DNA of 43,859 nt, taken from Mucilaginibacter sp. GTDB lineage: Bacteria; Bacteroidota; Bacteroidia; Sphingobacteriales; Sphingobacteriaceae. The number at the start of each line of letters is the position of its first letter. The first letter of the stretch is position 1. Both the position numbers and the translations under genes were made by a program. Positions 25,421 through 36,191 of this stretch are shown piece after piece. The stretch is taken from NCBI GenBank assembly GCA_028287865.1, contig JAQBOU010000057.1, positions 1-43,859 on the forward strand, written 5' to 3'. The notes below the pieces were generated by a model, which searched no databases, was not told the DNA's origin, and saw nothing but the letters and a program-made list of their open reading frames with translations.

Positions 25421-26535
25421 ATCTTTTTCTCGTATATCCTGTACTTTTTGTAAGGGTCTCCTTTTATTGCTGCAATAGCCTCGTTGATGAGAAAGTTATT
25501 TTCCAATGTCCAGCCGGCTTCGGCATGCTGCAGGCCTTTTCGCTTATATTCTTTTATAATTGTCCCATACAAACAAGCCTCGATGCCCATTTTACGATAG
25601 CCATCAATAACTCCCAATGCATAAATGCGCAGACTTTTTACTTTGTTTTTATTAAGAAGAATTTTAAAAATACCTGTTGGCAATAGCCGCCCGCGCTTAA
25701 CTTTTTGTAAAACTTCGTTAAAGTTAGGCAGTGCAAGACCAAAAGCAACAATTTTCCCGTCCTGTTCCGCAACTAATGCAAAATCAGGATCGAGTATCAG
25801 TTTAAGGTCTTTCGCCAGGTAATCAAATTCTTCGTCTGTTAAGGGCACAAATCCCGTATTTTGGTCCCAGGCTGAGTTATAAACTTCCCTGAGCTTTGCA
25901 GTTTCTTCCTTAAAATTCTTTAAATTAATTTTCCTTATAACGATATTATTTCTTTTCAAACGTTCCTGCAATGCATTTAATAACCTTACAGATTTGTCAT
26001 CATAGCTACTGCCAACCCAATGCCAGGCTATAAGGTCAACCTGTTTTACAAAGCCGGCTTTTTCAATCAAACCGGCGTAATAAGGATAATTATACGTTTG
26101 CAATAAGAATGGCGGACTGTCAAAACCTTCAATCAATAAACCACAGGCCTCATTGGTCGAAAAATTAACCGGGCCAATAATGTTTTGATCTACTCCTTTA
26201 TCTTTTAGCCACTGAGCTGCGGTATTAAAAAGAAGATCTGCTGTTTCCTGATCATCTATGCAATCAAAAAAACCAAAAAAACCGTCATTCCTGTTATTAT
26301 AGGTGTTGTGATTATTGTTTAATATTGCAGCTATACGCCCCGTGATTTTATCGCCATCATAAGCCAAAAATGTTTGTAATGAGGAGTGCTTATGAAAAGG
26401 GTGGGTGGTTAACAGATCCTTTTGTGCTATAAATAATTCCGGAACATAGTTGGGATCATTCTTATAAAGGTCGTGCGGAAAATCAATAAATGCAGTAAGT
26501 TCCCTTTTAGAATTAACCGGTACTATTTTTTTCAT
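25417..26535 (-). CDS. GNAT-fold acyltransferase, probable bacterial ceramide synthase
   Basis: This 372-residue protein is of the YghO-like GNAT group. Visible marks are PHDLYKNDPNYVPELFIAQ near residue 20, DCIDDQETADLLFNTAAQWL, IGPVNFSTNEACGLLIEGF near 139, then the GNAT core with FALVAEQDGKIVAFGLALPN near 255 and an acyl-CoA-binding-like IYALGVIDGYRKMGIEACLY near 310. It is soluble or peripherally membrane-bound. The ceramide synthase described in Caulobacter (bCerS) belongs to the same GNAT-like group and N-acylates 3-ketosphinganine. Position between SPT and the SDR, with a 4-base overlap to the latter, supports this role; substrate is inferred. Confidence 0.8.
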   Translation of the reverse strand: MKKIVPVNSKRELTAFIDFPHDLYKNDPNYVPELFIAQKDLLTTHPFHKHSSLQTFLAYDGDKITGRIAAILNNNHNTYNNRNDGFFGFFDCIDDQETADLLFNTAAQWLKDKGVDQNIIGPVNFSTNEACGLLIEGFDSPPFLLQTYNYPYYAGLIEKAGFVKQVDLIAWHWVGSSYDDKSVRLLNALQERLKRNNIVIRKINLKNFKEETAKLREVYNSAWDQNTGFVPLTDEEFDYLAKDLKLILDPDFALVAEQDGKIVAFGLALPNFNEVLQKVKRGRLLPTGIFKILLNKNKVKSLRIYALGVIDGYRKMGIEACLYGTIIKEYKRKGLQHAEAGWTLENNFLINEAIAAIKGDPYKKYRIYEKKI

Positions 26536-26563
26536 TTAAATGATTAAAGATTGGCAAAAGCAT

Positions 26564-26594
26564 TTAACCCAATAAACTAAATTTATTGGGTTAA
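26564..26594. promoter_or_regulatory. Perfect 13-bp inverted repeat in the SPT-ceramide synthase spacer
   Basis: TTAACCCAATAAA (26564-26576) pairs perfectly with TTTATTGGGTTAA (26582-26594) around a 5-base loop. It lies between the serine palmitoyltransferase stop and the acyltransferase start on the same strand. There is no good T-run on the minus strand, so an attenuating or mRNA-processing hairpin or an operator is more likely than a full terminator. Confidence 0.5.
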
Positions 26595-26646
26595 TACAAT
26601 GTATGATATTTATTAAGTTTCAGCTTAATTGCAGGCGAAAACCGGT

Positions 26647-28186
<1,540 letters not shown>

Positions 28187-29500
28187 ATGAAAAAAACATT
28201 CTACCTATTAACACTCTGCTTATCAATAATTATACCTCATTTTCTTTTTGCACAGGAAAAAAATGATACTACTGTAACTTTAAAGCAGTGTGTAGACTTC
28301 GCTTTGCGGAATCAGCCGGCTGTAAAACAGGCTTCAATTGATCAGGAAATAAATGAAAAGAATATCCGTATAGGGCTTTCAGCCTGGCTGCCGCAGGTCA
28401 GCTCTTCAGATGTTTATGATCATTATTTAAAGGGTAGTCCTGTTTTCGCCCCTGCAACTACAAGCGGAACTATTCGTGAATATTCTACTTTAGGATTGCA
28501 GGCCAGCCAGGTTATTTATAATAATGATGTACTGGAAGCAGCAAGGGCAGCTAAATATTCACGCCTTTATTATAAGCAGAATACCTTAAGCAGCCAGATA
28601 AATGTAGTAGCAGATGTAAGTAAGGCTTTTTTTGATGTACTGCTGTCTGAAAAGCAACTTGACATTTTAAATGAAGACATTGTAAGGCTGCAAAGAAGTT
28701 TAAAAGACGCATATAACAGGTACCAGGCCGGTGTTGCAGATAAAACAGATTATAAACAGGCCACTATATCATTAAATAATTCAATAGCCACACGCAAACA
28801 AACCGCCGAAGCTATTAACAGTAAACTAGCGTATCTTAAACAAATTATGGGTATATCGAGCGATCACCATTTAACGCTTGCATATGATTCTACCCGTTAT
28901 GAGCAGGAAGCTTATATTGATACCAATCAAAAGTTAGATGTTAATAACCGTATTGAATATCGTTTGTTACAAACGCAAAAAAACCTGGATAATATAAATG
29001 TAAACTATTACAGGTGGGGTTTTTTGCCTTCACTTTCTGCGGTTGGAAGCTATAATAATTATTACTTAAGCGGCAGCTTGTCTAATCTTTACAGCAAGGC
29101 TTATCCTAATGCTTATGTAGGATTGTCATTAGACCTGCCAATTTTTACCGGTACCAAACGTTTGCAAAATTTAAGCAAGGCAAGGTTACAGGTAGACAGA
29201 TCTGATCTTGATATTGTTAACTCGGCAAATACCATTAATACCGAGTATGTACAGGCTATGGCGGGCTATAAAAGCAACTATACCAACTGGCAGCTTTTAA
29301 AACAAAATGTTGACCTGGCCAAAGATGTTTATAAAGTAGTGAGCCTTCAATACAGGGAAGGGATTAAAACCTACCTGGATGTTATTGTATCGCAATCAGA
29401 TTTGCGTACAGCCGAATTAAACTACTATAATTCCTTATTCCAGTTATTATCCAGTAAAATCGACCTGGAAAAATCACTCGGTACCCTAAACGTACAATAA
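28187..29500 (+). CDS. TolC-family outer-membrane efflux protein
   Basis: This 437-residue protein forms the outer-membrane channel of a tripartite efflux pump. It has a signal peptide (MKKTFYLLTLCLSIIIPHFL, cut near FAQ), then two OEP repeats: VTLKQCVDFALRNQPAVKQA near residue 30 and the second from about residue 245 (QKLDVNNRIEYRLLQTQK). The phrases LQASQVIYNNDVLEAARAA and GLSLDLPIFTGTKRLQNLSK are typical of the alpha-barrel/beta-barrel boundary. No lipobox cysteine is present. It is the first gene of a three-gene operon; the adaptor follows with 15 bases between stop and its ATG. Confidence 0.92.
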   Translation: MKKTFYLLTLCLSIIIPHFLFAQEKNDTTVTLKQCVDFALRNQPAVKQASIDQEINEKNIRIGLSAWLPQVSSSDVYDHYLKGSPVFAPATTSGTIREYSTLGLQASQVIYNNDVLEAARAAKYSRLYYKQNTLSSQINVVADVSKAFFDVLLSEKQLDILNEDIVRLQRSLKDAYNRYQAGVADKTDYKQATISLNNSIATRKQTAEAINSKLAYLKQIMGISSDHHLTLAYDSTRYEQEAYIDTNQKLDVNNRIEYRLLQTQKNLDNINVNYYRWGFLPSLSAVGSYNNYYLSGSLSNLYSKAYPNAYVGLSLDLPIFTGTKRLQNLSKARLQVDRSDLDIVNSANTINTEYVQAMAGYKSNYTNWQLLKQNVDLAKDVYKVVSLQYREGIKTYLDVIVSQSDLRTAELNYYNSLFQLLSSKIDLEKSLGTLNVQ

Positions 29501-29515
29501 TTGCAAATTACTCAG

Positions 29516-30643
29516 ATGAAAAATAGAAATATACTTTTGCTTGGAACACTTGTTATGTTAGTTTGGACTTCGTGCCATAAACAAACTAAACAAAGCACCG
29601 CACTCCCTCCAACTCCTGTTAATGTCATAGCAGCTAAAAAAGCCGAGGCTATATATTACGACCAGTACCAGGGAACAGTAGTTGCCCTAAACTCAGTTGA
29701 ATTACGCAGCGAAGTAGCGGGCTTTATTACGGGTATATTTTTTAAAGAAGGGGAAGTAGTTCCAAAAGGTAAAGAATTATACGAAATAGACCGCCGCAAA
29801 TACATAGCTGCCTATCAGCAGGCTGAGGCAAATTTGCAAAGTGCTGATGCTAATCTTATTAAAGCACAAAAAGATATAGACCGTTATACCATGTTGCTTA
29901 AAAATGACGCGGTGGCACGCCAAACGGTAGATCAGGCACAAGCGGCTTATGAAACCAGTAAAAGCCAGGTGGCTGTTGCAAAAGCGGGGGTACTATCGGC
30001 AAAAACAGATCTTTCCTACTCAATTATCGCTGCTCCGTTTACCGGTCGTATCGGTATTTCTCAGGTTAAGCTTGGGGCACAGGTTACCCCCGGCACTACC
30101 TTATTAAATACCATCTCCAGCGAACATCCTATAGGCGTTGATGTGGTAATTAATGAAGGGGATATTAACCGGTTTTATCTGCTTCAAAAAAGAAGCACGG
30201 ATTCAACTTTTAAGCTTCAGTTATCTGATGGAACCAATTATAACAAACCCGGTAAAGTTTTAGCTATTGACAGGGGAGTGGCCAGCCAGACAGGAACCAT
30301 TAAAGTAAGAGTACAATTCCCTAATACTGATGATGTGCTTAAAGATGGTATGAGCTGCGTTTTAAATGTATTGAACAATGATTCAGGCGAACGGGTTCAA
30401 ATTCCTTATAAAGCAGTTTCGGAGCAAATGGGTGAGTTTTTTGTTTTTGTTTCACAAGATACTATTGCCAAACAGCATAAAGTGAAGTTAGGTCCGCGCG
30501 TTGGCAGTGATGTAGTGGTGATGTCGGGAATTGAGCCAGGAGATAAAGTGGTAACTGAGGGATTTCAACGCCTGCGTGACGGGGGTAGAATAACGCTGGG
30601 AAATCCGGCCGGGAAAGCGCCGGCTAAAACAGCCGGGCAATAA
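29516..30643 (+). CDS. RND efflux periplasmic adaptor (membrane fusion) lipoprotein
   Basis: The ATG at 29516 is chosen over the earlier in-frame TTG at 29501 because it begins a clean lipoprotein signal (MKNRNILLLGTLVMLVWTSC) with the lipobox Cys near residue 20. Then come the lipoyl/barrel-sandwich halves (VELRSEVAGFITGIFFKEGE near residue 60 and YSIIAAPFTGRIGISQVKLG near 165) separated by the alpha-hairpin (QQAEANLQSADANLIKAQKD), a beta-barrel (DVVINEGDINRFYLL) and the membrane-proximal domain. This matches the HlyD/AcrA family and length (about 375). It links the TolC-like channel and the RND pump encoded on either side. Confidence 0.93.
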   Translation: MKNRNILLLGTLVMLVWTSCHKQTKQSTALPPTPVNVIAAKKAEAIYYDQYQGTVVALNSVELRSEVAGFITGIFFKEGEVVPKGKELYEIDRRKYIAAYQQAEANLQSADANLIKAQKDIDRYTMLLKNDAVARQTVDQAQAAYETSKSQVAVAKAGVLSAKTDLSYSIIAAPFTGRIGISQVKLGAQVTPGTTLLNTISSEHPIGVDVVINEGDINRFYLLQKRSTDSTFKLQLSDGTNYNKPGKVLAIDRGVASQTGTIKVRVQFPNTDDVLKDGMSCVLNVLNNDSGERVQIPYKAVSEQMGEFFVFVSQDTIAKQHKVKLGPRVGSDVVVMSGIEPGDKVVTEGFQRLRDGGRITLGNPAGKAPAKTAGQ

Positions 30644-30693
30644 CAAAAAAAAGATCAGGAAAATTAATAACGATTTCCTCAAAAAATAAACGA

Positions 30694-33600
30694 ATGATCG
30701 CAGATACTTTTATACGAAGGCCGGTTACGGCAATTGTTATTTCAGTTGTAATAGTGGTAGTTGGCATTTTGGCAATTAACAGCCTGCCTATAGGCCAGTA
30801 CCCTGAAATTACACCGCCTACTGTTCAAATAACCGGGACCTATAGCGGTGCTGATGCAGTAACGGTTGAACAAACGGTTGCTACCCCAATAGAGGTTCAG
30901 GTTAACGGAACACCTGGTATGACTTACCTGCAAAGTAACAGTACAAGTAATGGCCAGATGACCATGACTGCTAACTTTGAAGTAGGAACAGACATTAATA
31001 TAGCTGCCCTTGATGTTCAAAACAGGGTGGGTATAGCTACGCCTTCATTACCGCAGGATGTACAACGTTTAGGTTTAACGGTACGCAAACGTAACCCAAG
31101 CATTTTGATGCTGGTTGCAATGTTCTCGCCGAAAGGGACGCACGATGTTACCTTTATGGATAACTATACCAACGTTTTTGTAAAGGATGCGCTTACCCGA
31201 ACCAAGGGGGTAGGTGATGTTTTTACCCGTGCGGATGACTTTAGCATGCGTATATGGTTAAAGCCGGATAAACTGGCCGCACTGGGTATGACTGCAGCCG
31301 ATGTTACAAGTGCCCTGAATGAGCAAAATGCCCAGGTGGCGGCAGGAATAGTAGGTGTGCCGCCACAGGAAAAAGCTGAGCCTTTTGAATATTCGGTTTT
31401 AGTAAAAGGCCGTTTATCAAAGCCTGAAGAGTTTGCTAATGTTATTGTAAAAACAATACCCAATACCGGGGCCGTTGTACATCTTAAAGATGTAGCCCGT
31501 GTTGAATTGGGGAAATTTAATTATTCAGGCAATTCATTTGTTGATGGCAAAAGGGCGTCTTACCTTTTAATTTATCAGGCCCCTAACAGCAATGCCCTTG
31601 AAACCGCCGATGCTGTTTACGCTACCATGGAACAACTAAAAAAATCGTTCCCTGAAGATGTTGATTATGTAGTACCTTTTGAATCCATTACAGTTGTAAA
31701 GGTATCCTTAACTGAGGTAGTTCAAACACTGATCATTGCCCTGGTTTTAGTAATAGTGGTTGTGTTTTTGTTTTTGCAAAGCTGGCGTACCACGCTTATA
31801 CCTGTACTTGCCATACCGGTATCTATCATAGGTACCTTTATATTCTTTATACCCTTACATTTTACCATTAATACACTCACTTTATTTGGATTTGTATTAG
31901 CTATAGGTATCGTGGTTGACGATGCCATTGTAGTGGTGGAAGCAGTTCAGCATTATATGGATGAGGATGGGATGTCGCCGAAAGATGCAACAACGCATGC
32001 AATGCAGGATATATCAGCACCGGTTATCGCAATTGCACTGATACTTGCAGCGGTATTTGTGCCTGTTGGTTTTATTCCGGGTATTGTAGGGCGGCTTTAC
32101 CAGCAATTTGCCATAACCATTGCTATATCTGTATTGATCTCGGCTTTCGTGGCGCTTTCCTTAACACCAGCCCTTTGCACTTTGATCCTGCGCCCGCATA
32201 AGCTGGATGCAAAATCAAAAGGATTAGATAAGCTCTTCTTCAAATTCAACAGCTGGTTTGACCGCGTTGCCGGGAAATACCGAAATGGAGTTGACAAGGG
32301 TATAAAAAACTCAAAATTTGTAATTGTAATTTTAGTTTGTGTTATTATCGGAACCATCTTATTGTTTAAAAATAAGCCATCCGGCTTTATTCCGCTGGAG
32401 GATGATGGCCGTATCTATATCACTTATGATTTGCCGGAAGCATCTTCAACCCAAAGAACAGTTACGGTGTTGCATGAGATGATGCATACGCTGGATAGTA
32501 TCCCGGGGATATTTCATTATGCCGCGTTGGGCGGATTGAATGCAGTAAGTTTTGCCAGTAAATCAAACAGCGCCACCATATTTGTTCAGCTCAAACCCTG
32601 GGATCAAAGGGATAGTAAAGACCTGCAAATAGGTGCAATTATAGCTAATTTACAAAAGCATTTGGCCAGGTTTAAAGAGGCAAATGTGGTGGTAATTCAG
32701 CCACCTGCTATACCAGGCCTGGGTAGCACCGGCGGTTTCTCATTTATCCTGGAAGAAAAAGAGGCCGGTGGCGATATTACTGTTTTTGAAAAAACGTTAC
32801 AAAACTTTGTGGCAGCTGTTAATAAACGCCCCGAAATAGCAAAAGCATTTACATTTTTCACCGCTAAAACTCCTGCTTACCAGTTAGTTATTGACCGGGA
32901 AAAAGCCAAGAAACTTGGCATCTCCATTAGTGATGTTAATTCTGCATTGCAAACTTATATGGGAAGTTTATACATAAATGATTTCACCATTTATGGAAGG
33001 AACTTTCACGTAGTTGCCCAGGCAGACACGGGTTACCGGACTACGATTCAGGATATAGGTCATTACTTTGTGCGTAACCAGGCAGGGGCAATGGTGCCTT
33101 TAAGTACGCTTACGTCCTTTAAAATAATTGAAAACGCACCTTTAATCTCTCACTATAATTTATTCAGGTCTGCAGAAATTGATGGTAATCCAAAGCCCGG
33201 CTATAGCAGCGGCGATGCCTTAACTGCCTTAAAAGAAGTTGCCGACAGTACCTTACCTCAAGGCTTCGGCTATGAATTTTCAGGCTTAAGCCGGGAAGAG
33301 CTTTTATCAGGCTCAAAAACCATTTACATTTTTATGCTGTCAATAGGTTTCGTATTTCTTTTCCTCGCAGCATTATATGAAAGCTGGTCAGTACCTTTTT
33401 CGGTTCTGCTGGCAGTGCCATTGGGAGCTTTTGGGGCGATTTTATTCCTGACCTTTAACCCGGGTTTAAATAATAACGTTTATGCGCAAATCGGATTAAT
33501 AACCCTTATTGGTCTTGCGGCCAAAAACGCTATTTTGATTGTGGAATTTGCCAAAGAACGTGTTGACAGGGGGATAGAGCTCGAGAAAGCTACCTTAGAT

Positions 33601-33873
33601 GCGGTGCGACTTCGTTTAAGACCTATCATCATGACATCAATGGCATTTATATTGGGTGTGCTGCCGCTTGTATTTGCGTCCGGCGCCGGCGCACAGGCAA
33701 GACAAACCATTGGCTGGACAGTTTTTGGTGGCATGCTGGCTGCTACTTCGCTTGCGATATTCATTGTGCCCGTATTGTTTTTTGTAATAACCCGCTTTGC
33801 ATATGGAAAGGAAAAGCTTGCTGAACTGCAAAAAAACTATCAACCAGATCCCGACCGTGATCCTCAAACATAA
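30694..33873 (+). CDS. RND multidrug efflux transporter, HAE1 (AcrB-like) family
   Basis: This 1059-residue inner-membrane pump has the HAE1 layout: helix 1 at once after MIADTFIRRPVTAIVISVVI, a porter loop, helices 2-6, a second loop and helices 8-12. The proton-relay aspartates are present in AIGIVVDDAIVVVEAVQHYM near residue 410, and the partner lysine in LIGLAAKNAILIVEFAKERV near 935. The phrase GFIPLEDDGRIYITYDLPEA is typical of the second loop start. Substrates cannot be predicted. It closes the operon TolC-like, adaptor, pump; the terminator at 33932 follows 58 bases after the stop. Confidence 0.96.
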   Translation: MIADTFIRRPVTAIVISVVIVVVGILAINSLPIGQYPEITPPTVQITGTYSGADAVTVEQTVATPIEVQVNGTPGMTYLQSNSTSNGQMTMTANFEVGTDINIAALDVQNRVGIATPSLPQDVQRLGLTVRKRNPSILMLVAMFSPKGTHDVTFMDNYTNVFVKDALTRTKGVGDVFTRADDFSMRIWLKPDKLAALGMTAADVTSALNEQNAQVAAGIVGVPPQEKAEPFEYSVLVKGRLSKPEEFANVIVKTIPNTGAVVHLKDVARVELGKFNYSGNSFVDGKRASYLLIYQAPNSNALETADAVYATMEQLKKSFPEDVDYVVPFESITVVKVSLTEVVQTLIIALVLVIVVVFLFLQSWRTTLIPVLAIPVSIIGTFIFFIPLHFTINTLTLFGFVLAIGIVVDDAIVVVEAVQHYMDEDGMSPKDATTHAMQDISAPVIAIALILAAVFVPVGFIPGIVGRLYQQFAITIAISVLISAFVALSLTPALCTLILRPHKLDAKSKGLDKLFFKFNSWFDRVAGKYRNGVDKGIKNSKFVIVILVCVIIGTILLFKNKPSGFIPLEDDGRIYITYDLPEASSTQRTVTVLHEMMHTLDSIPGIFHYAALGGLNAVSFASKSNSATIFVQLKPWDQRDSKDLQIGAIIANLQKHLARFKEANVVVIQPPAIPGLGSTGGFSFILEEKEAGGDITVFEKTLQNFVAAVNKRPEIAKAFTFFTAKTPAYQLVIDREKAKKLGISISDVNSALQTYMGSLYINDFTIYGRNFHVVAQADTGYRTTIQDIGHYFVRNQAGAMVPLSTLTSFKIIENAPLISHYNLFRSAEIDGNPKPGYSSGDALTALKEVADSTLPQGFGYEFSGLSREELLSGSKTIYIFMLSIGFVFLFLAALYESWSVPFSVLLAVPLGAFGAILFLTFNPGLNNNVYAQIGLITLIGLAAKNAILIVEFAKERVDRGIELEKATLDAVRLRLRPIIMTSMAFILGVLPLVFASGAGAQARQTIGWTVFGGMLAATSLAIFIVPVLFFVITRFAYGKEKLAELQKNYQPDPDRDPQT

Positions 33874-33931
33874 TTATATTGTTTAACCGGCTGCTTATTG
33901 CAAAAAGAAGCAACCGGTAATATTTCTAAAG

Positions 33932-33962
33932 CCACGAATAGAATAGCTGTTCGTGGTTTTTT
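33932..33962 (+). terminator. Rho-independent terminator of the RND operon
   Basis: CCACGAA (33932-33938) pairs with TTCGTGG (33950-33956), followed by T6. The loop is 11 bases. Position is 58 bases after the pump stop codon. Confidence 0.75.
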
Positions 33963-34317
33963 ATTTGATTATAATTTTTAATTAAAGACCTATGGCTCAT
34001 TGTTTGCAAACTGCTTTTTTGCACTTTTTATCGTGCAAAAGCTACACTTCTGGTATGGTTTAAATAAACCGGAACAATATTTTATCGTATTCTTTATACT
34101 ATTTATTACAATAAATTTATAATAAATGATCGCAAAATAAATAATTGACGGTCAGCTTATAAGCTATTAACAATTGTTAATAAAGTTGAGATTTTGCACG
34201 TCTTATTTAGCATGGTATTGTCAAAATACGTTGAAAAAGGCATTAATGGCAAAGTATTTGTAAAGCCGATGATTATAATATTAGTTATTATTTTATTCAC
34301 TAACGAAAAACACAACA
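33963..34317. other. AT-rich intergenic region ahead of the beta-barrel gene
   Basis: The 355 bases from the RND terminator to the beta-barrel gene contain no supportable gene. They are extremely AT-rich. The only clear structures are a near-palindrome GGTTTAAATAAACC at about 34057-34070 and the paired perfect palindromes at 34154-34181 listed separately. The promoter of the beta-barrel gene is expected here. Confidence 0.6.
34154..34181. promoter_or_regulatory. Two adjacent perfect palindromes, candidate operators
   Basis: AGCTTATAAGCT (34154-34165) and ATTAACAATTGTTAAT (34166-34181) are each perfect dyads and follow each other with no base between. They lie 137 bases upstream of the beta-barrel gene. 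Perfect dyads of 12 and 16 bases are typical of binding sites for dimeric regulators, but no regulator can be named. Confidence 0.4.
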
Positions 34318-34878
34318 ATGAAAAACACAACTAAACTTTTAGCTTCTGCATTATTTGCGGTTGCTATATTATTCGGAACTAATGTAAAGGCACAAATAAT
34401 TACACCCAACAAACTGAGGTTTGGTGTTGGCGTTGAAGGAGGTATACCGACAGGAAATGCCAGTAGCTTTTCCAACTTTGAGTTGGGTGGTACGGCCAGG
34501 TTACAATATGGGTTATCAAACCATCTGGCCCTTACCCTTACCTCTGGGTACTACAATTTCTTTGGTAAAGACGAACCGGGTACCACCGTCAAATATCAAT
34601 CTTTAGGTATGGTGCCAATAAAGGCCGGTATTAAGGCTTTCTTTACTCCTAATTTTTATTTTGGAGCAGAAGTAGGTGCTGGTATTGAAACTAAAACATT
34701 TCAACCACAAGGTGTGAATGAAGACTTTGTTACTAAAGACACTAAACTGATTTTATCTCCGGCACTGGGTTATGCTACCAAACATTGGGATGTAGGTGTA
34801 CGTTATGAAAATTATTCAGGCCAGAGCAATAATTATGGCTTGGTTGCTTTACGTGTAGCCTATGGATTTGGCATCTAA
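34318..34878 (+). CDS. Small outer-membrane beta-barrel protein
   Basis: This 186-residue protein has a signal peptide (MKNTTKLLASALFAVAILFG, cut near VKAQ) and then about eight amphipathic strands with alternating aromatic residues (LRFGVGVEGGIPTG, GTARLQYGLSNHLALTLTSG, NFYFGAEVGAGIE, WDVGVRYENYSG, LVALRVAYGFGI). This is the 'outer membrane beta-barrel/PorT-like' type common in Bacteroidota. No pore or enzyme function can be assigned. It stands alone between the RND terminator and a strong bidirectional terminator at 34905; its long AT-rich leader contains two palindromes that may regulate it. Confidence 0.82.
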   Translation: MKNTTKLLASALFAVAILFGTNVKAQIITPNKLRFGVGVEGGIPTGNASSFSNFELGGTARLQYGLSNHLALTLTSGYYNFFGKDEPGTTVKYQSLGMVPIKAGIKAFFTPNFYFGAEVGAGIETKTFQPQGVNEDFVTKDTKLILSPALGYATKHWDVGVRYENYSGQSNNYGLVALRVAYGFGI

Positions 34879-34904
34879 TAATCAGGCAAAACTTTTATTA
34901 AATT

Positions 34905-34940
34905 AAAAAGGCGCTTTATCAACCGATAAAGCGCCTTTTT
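34905..34940. terminator. Bidirectional Rho-independent terminator
   Basis: A perfect 16-bp stem (34905-34920 with 34925-34940) with the tetraloop AACC has A5 on one side and T5 on the other, so it can end transcription of the beta-barrel gene and of the convergent aminotransferase gene. Confidence 0.9.
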
Positions 34941-34956
34941 AATCTTACAGCCGGTA

Positions 34957-36150
34957 TTATTTCAATTTACCAAGCGCTTCTTTAATGCGTCTTACCGCTT
35001 CGATCAATTTGTCTTCTGCAGCAGCATATGAGATACGTATAGACTTTTTATCGCCAAATGAATCGCCGCCAACGGTAGCAACATGTGCTTCTTCCAGTAA
35101 GTAAATGCTCAGCTCATCTGCATCTTTAATTACATTTCCATTATAGCTTTTTCCAAAAAATGATGTTACATCCGGAAAAAAGTAAAAAGCACCTTCAGGA
35201 AGGTTAACTTTTACGCCTTCAATATCTTTCAATAAGTTGTAAACTATATCCCTGCGTTTTTTAAATTCTTCGCGCATTTTTAAAACAGATCCTAAACCAC
35301 CTTCCAGGGCAGCAACCCCCGCTTTTTGGGTAATAGAACAAGTTCCTGATGTTATTTGTCCCTGCATTTTATCGCAAGCGTTAGCAATTTCTTTATTAGA
35401 AGCAGTATAACCTATCCGCCAGCCCGTCATTGCGAAAGCTTTTGAAAAGCCGTTGATGATGATCACACGATCTTTTATAGCGTCAAACTGTGCTATTGAC
35501 TCATGTTTATCTACAAAATTGATGTGTTCGTAAATTTCATCTGAAAGAATATAAATATTTGGATGCTTTTCAAATACTTTAGCCAGTCCCTCCAGCTCAC
35601 TTTTGCTGTAAACGCTGCCTGTTGGGTTACATGGCGACGAAAACATAAACAGCTTTGTTTTTGGTGTGATAGCGGCTTCTAACTGCGCAGGAGTGATCTT
35701 AAAATCCTGCTCAACAGGAGCGTCGATAAATACACTTTCACCTTCTGCCAGCTTTACCACTTCCGAGTACGATACCCAGTAAGGCGTAGGAATAATTACC
35801 TCTTCACCAGGATTTACCAGGCATAATACTGCATTTGCGATAGCTTGCTTAGCTCCGGTTGATACAACAATCTGACTAAAATCATAATCAAGCCCGTTTT
35901 CAATTTTTAATTTTCCTGCAACAGCCTTTCTTAATTCAGGGTACCCTGAAACAGGCGTATAATAGGTGAAATTTTGTTCCATAGCCTGTTTAGCGGCTTC
36001 CTTTATATGCTCGGGCGTATGAAAATCCGGTTCGCCAAAGCTAAGGCTGATCACATCTACACCTTTAGCGGCAAGTTCACGGCCCATTTTGGCCATTTTA
36101 ATTGTCGCTGACTCAGACAGGTTATTGATCCTGTTACTTAATGCACTCAT
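34957..36150 (-). CDS. aspC: Pyridoxal-phosphate aminotransferase, aspartate aminotransferase type (class I)
   Basis: This 397-residue fold-type I aminotransferase has the AspC Ib pattern: VISLSFGEPDFHTPEHI near residue 34, FTYYTPVSGYPELRKAV, GAKQAIANAVLCLVNPGEEV, SSPCNPTGSVYSKSEL near 170, ILSDEIYEHINF near 200, and the PLP lysine in IINGFSKAFAMTGWRIGYT near 235, with the carboxylate-binding Arg in KSIRISYAAAED. The most likely reaction is aspartate plus 2-oxoglutarate to oxaloacetate plus glutamate; related enzymes also use aromatic amino acids or prephenate. It is monocistronic, ends at the bidirectional terminator, and diverges from the CDF gene across a repeat element. Confidence 0.9.
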   Translation of the reverse strand: MSALSNRINNLSESATIKMAKMGRELAAKGVDVISLSFGEPDFHTPEHIKEAAKQAMEQNFTYYTPVSGYPELRKAVAGKLKIENGLDYDFSQIVVSTGAKQAIANAVLCLVNPGEEVIIPTPYWVSYSEVVKLAEGESVFIDAPVEQDFKITPAQLEAAITPKTKLFMFSSPCNPTGSVYSKSELEGLAKVFEKHPNIYILSDEIYEHINFVDKHESIAQFDAIKDRVIIINGFSKAFAMTGWRIGYTASNKEIANACDKMQGQITSGTCSITQKAGVAALEGGLGSVLKMREEFKKRRDIVYNLLKDIEGVKVNLPEGAFYFFPDVTSFFGKSYNGNVIKDADELSIYLLEEAHVATVGGDSFGDKKSIRISYAAAEDKLIEAVRRIKEALGKLK

Positions 36151-36191
36151 ATAATTTTTTTGTTATTGCGGCAAATATAAAAAATAAGCTG

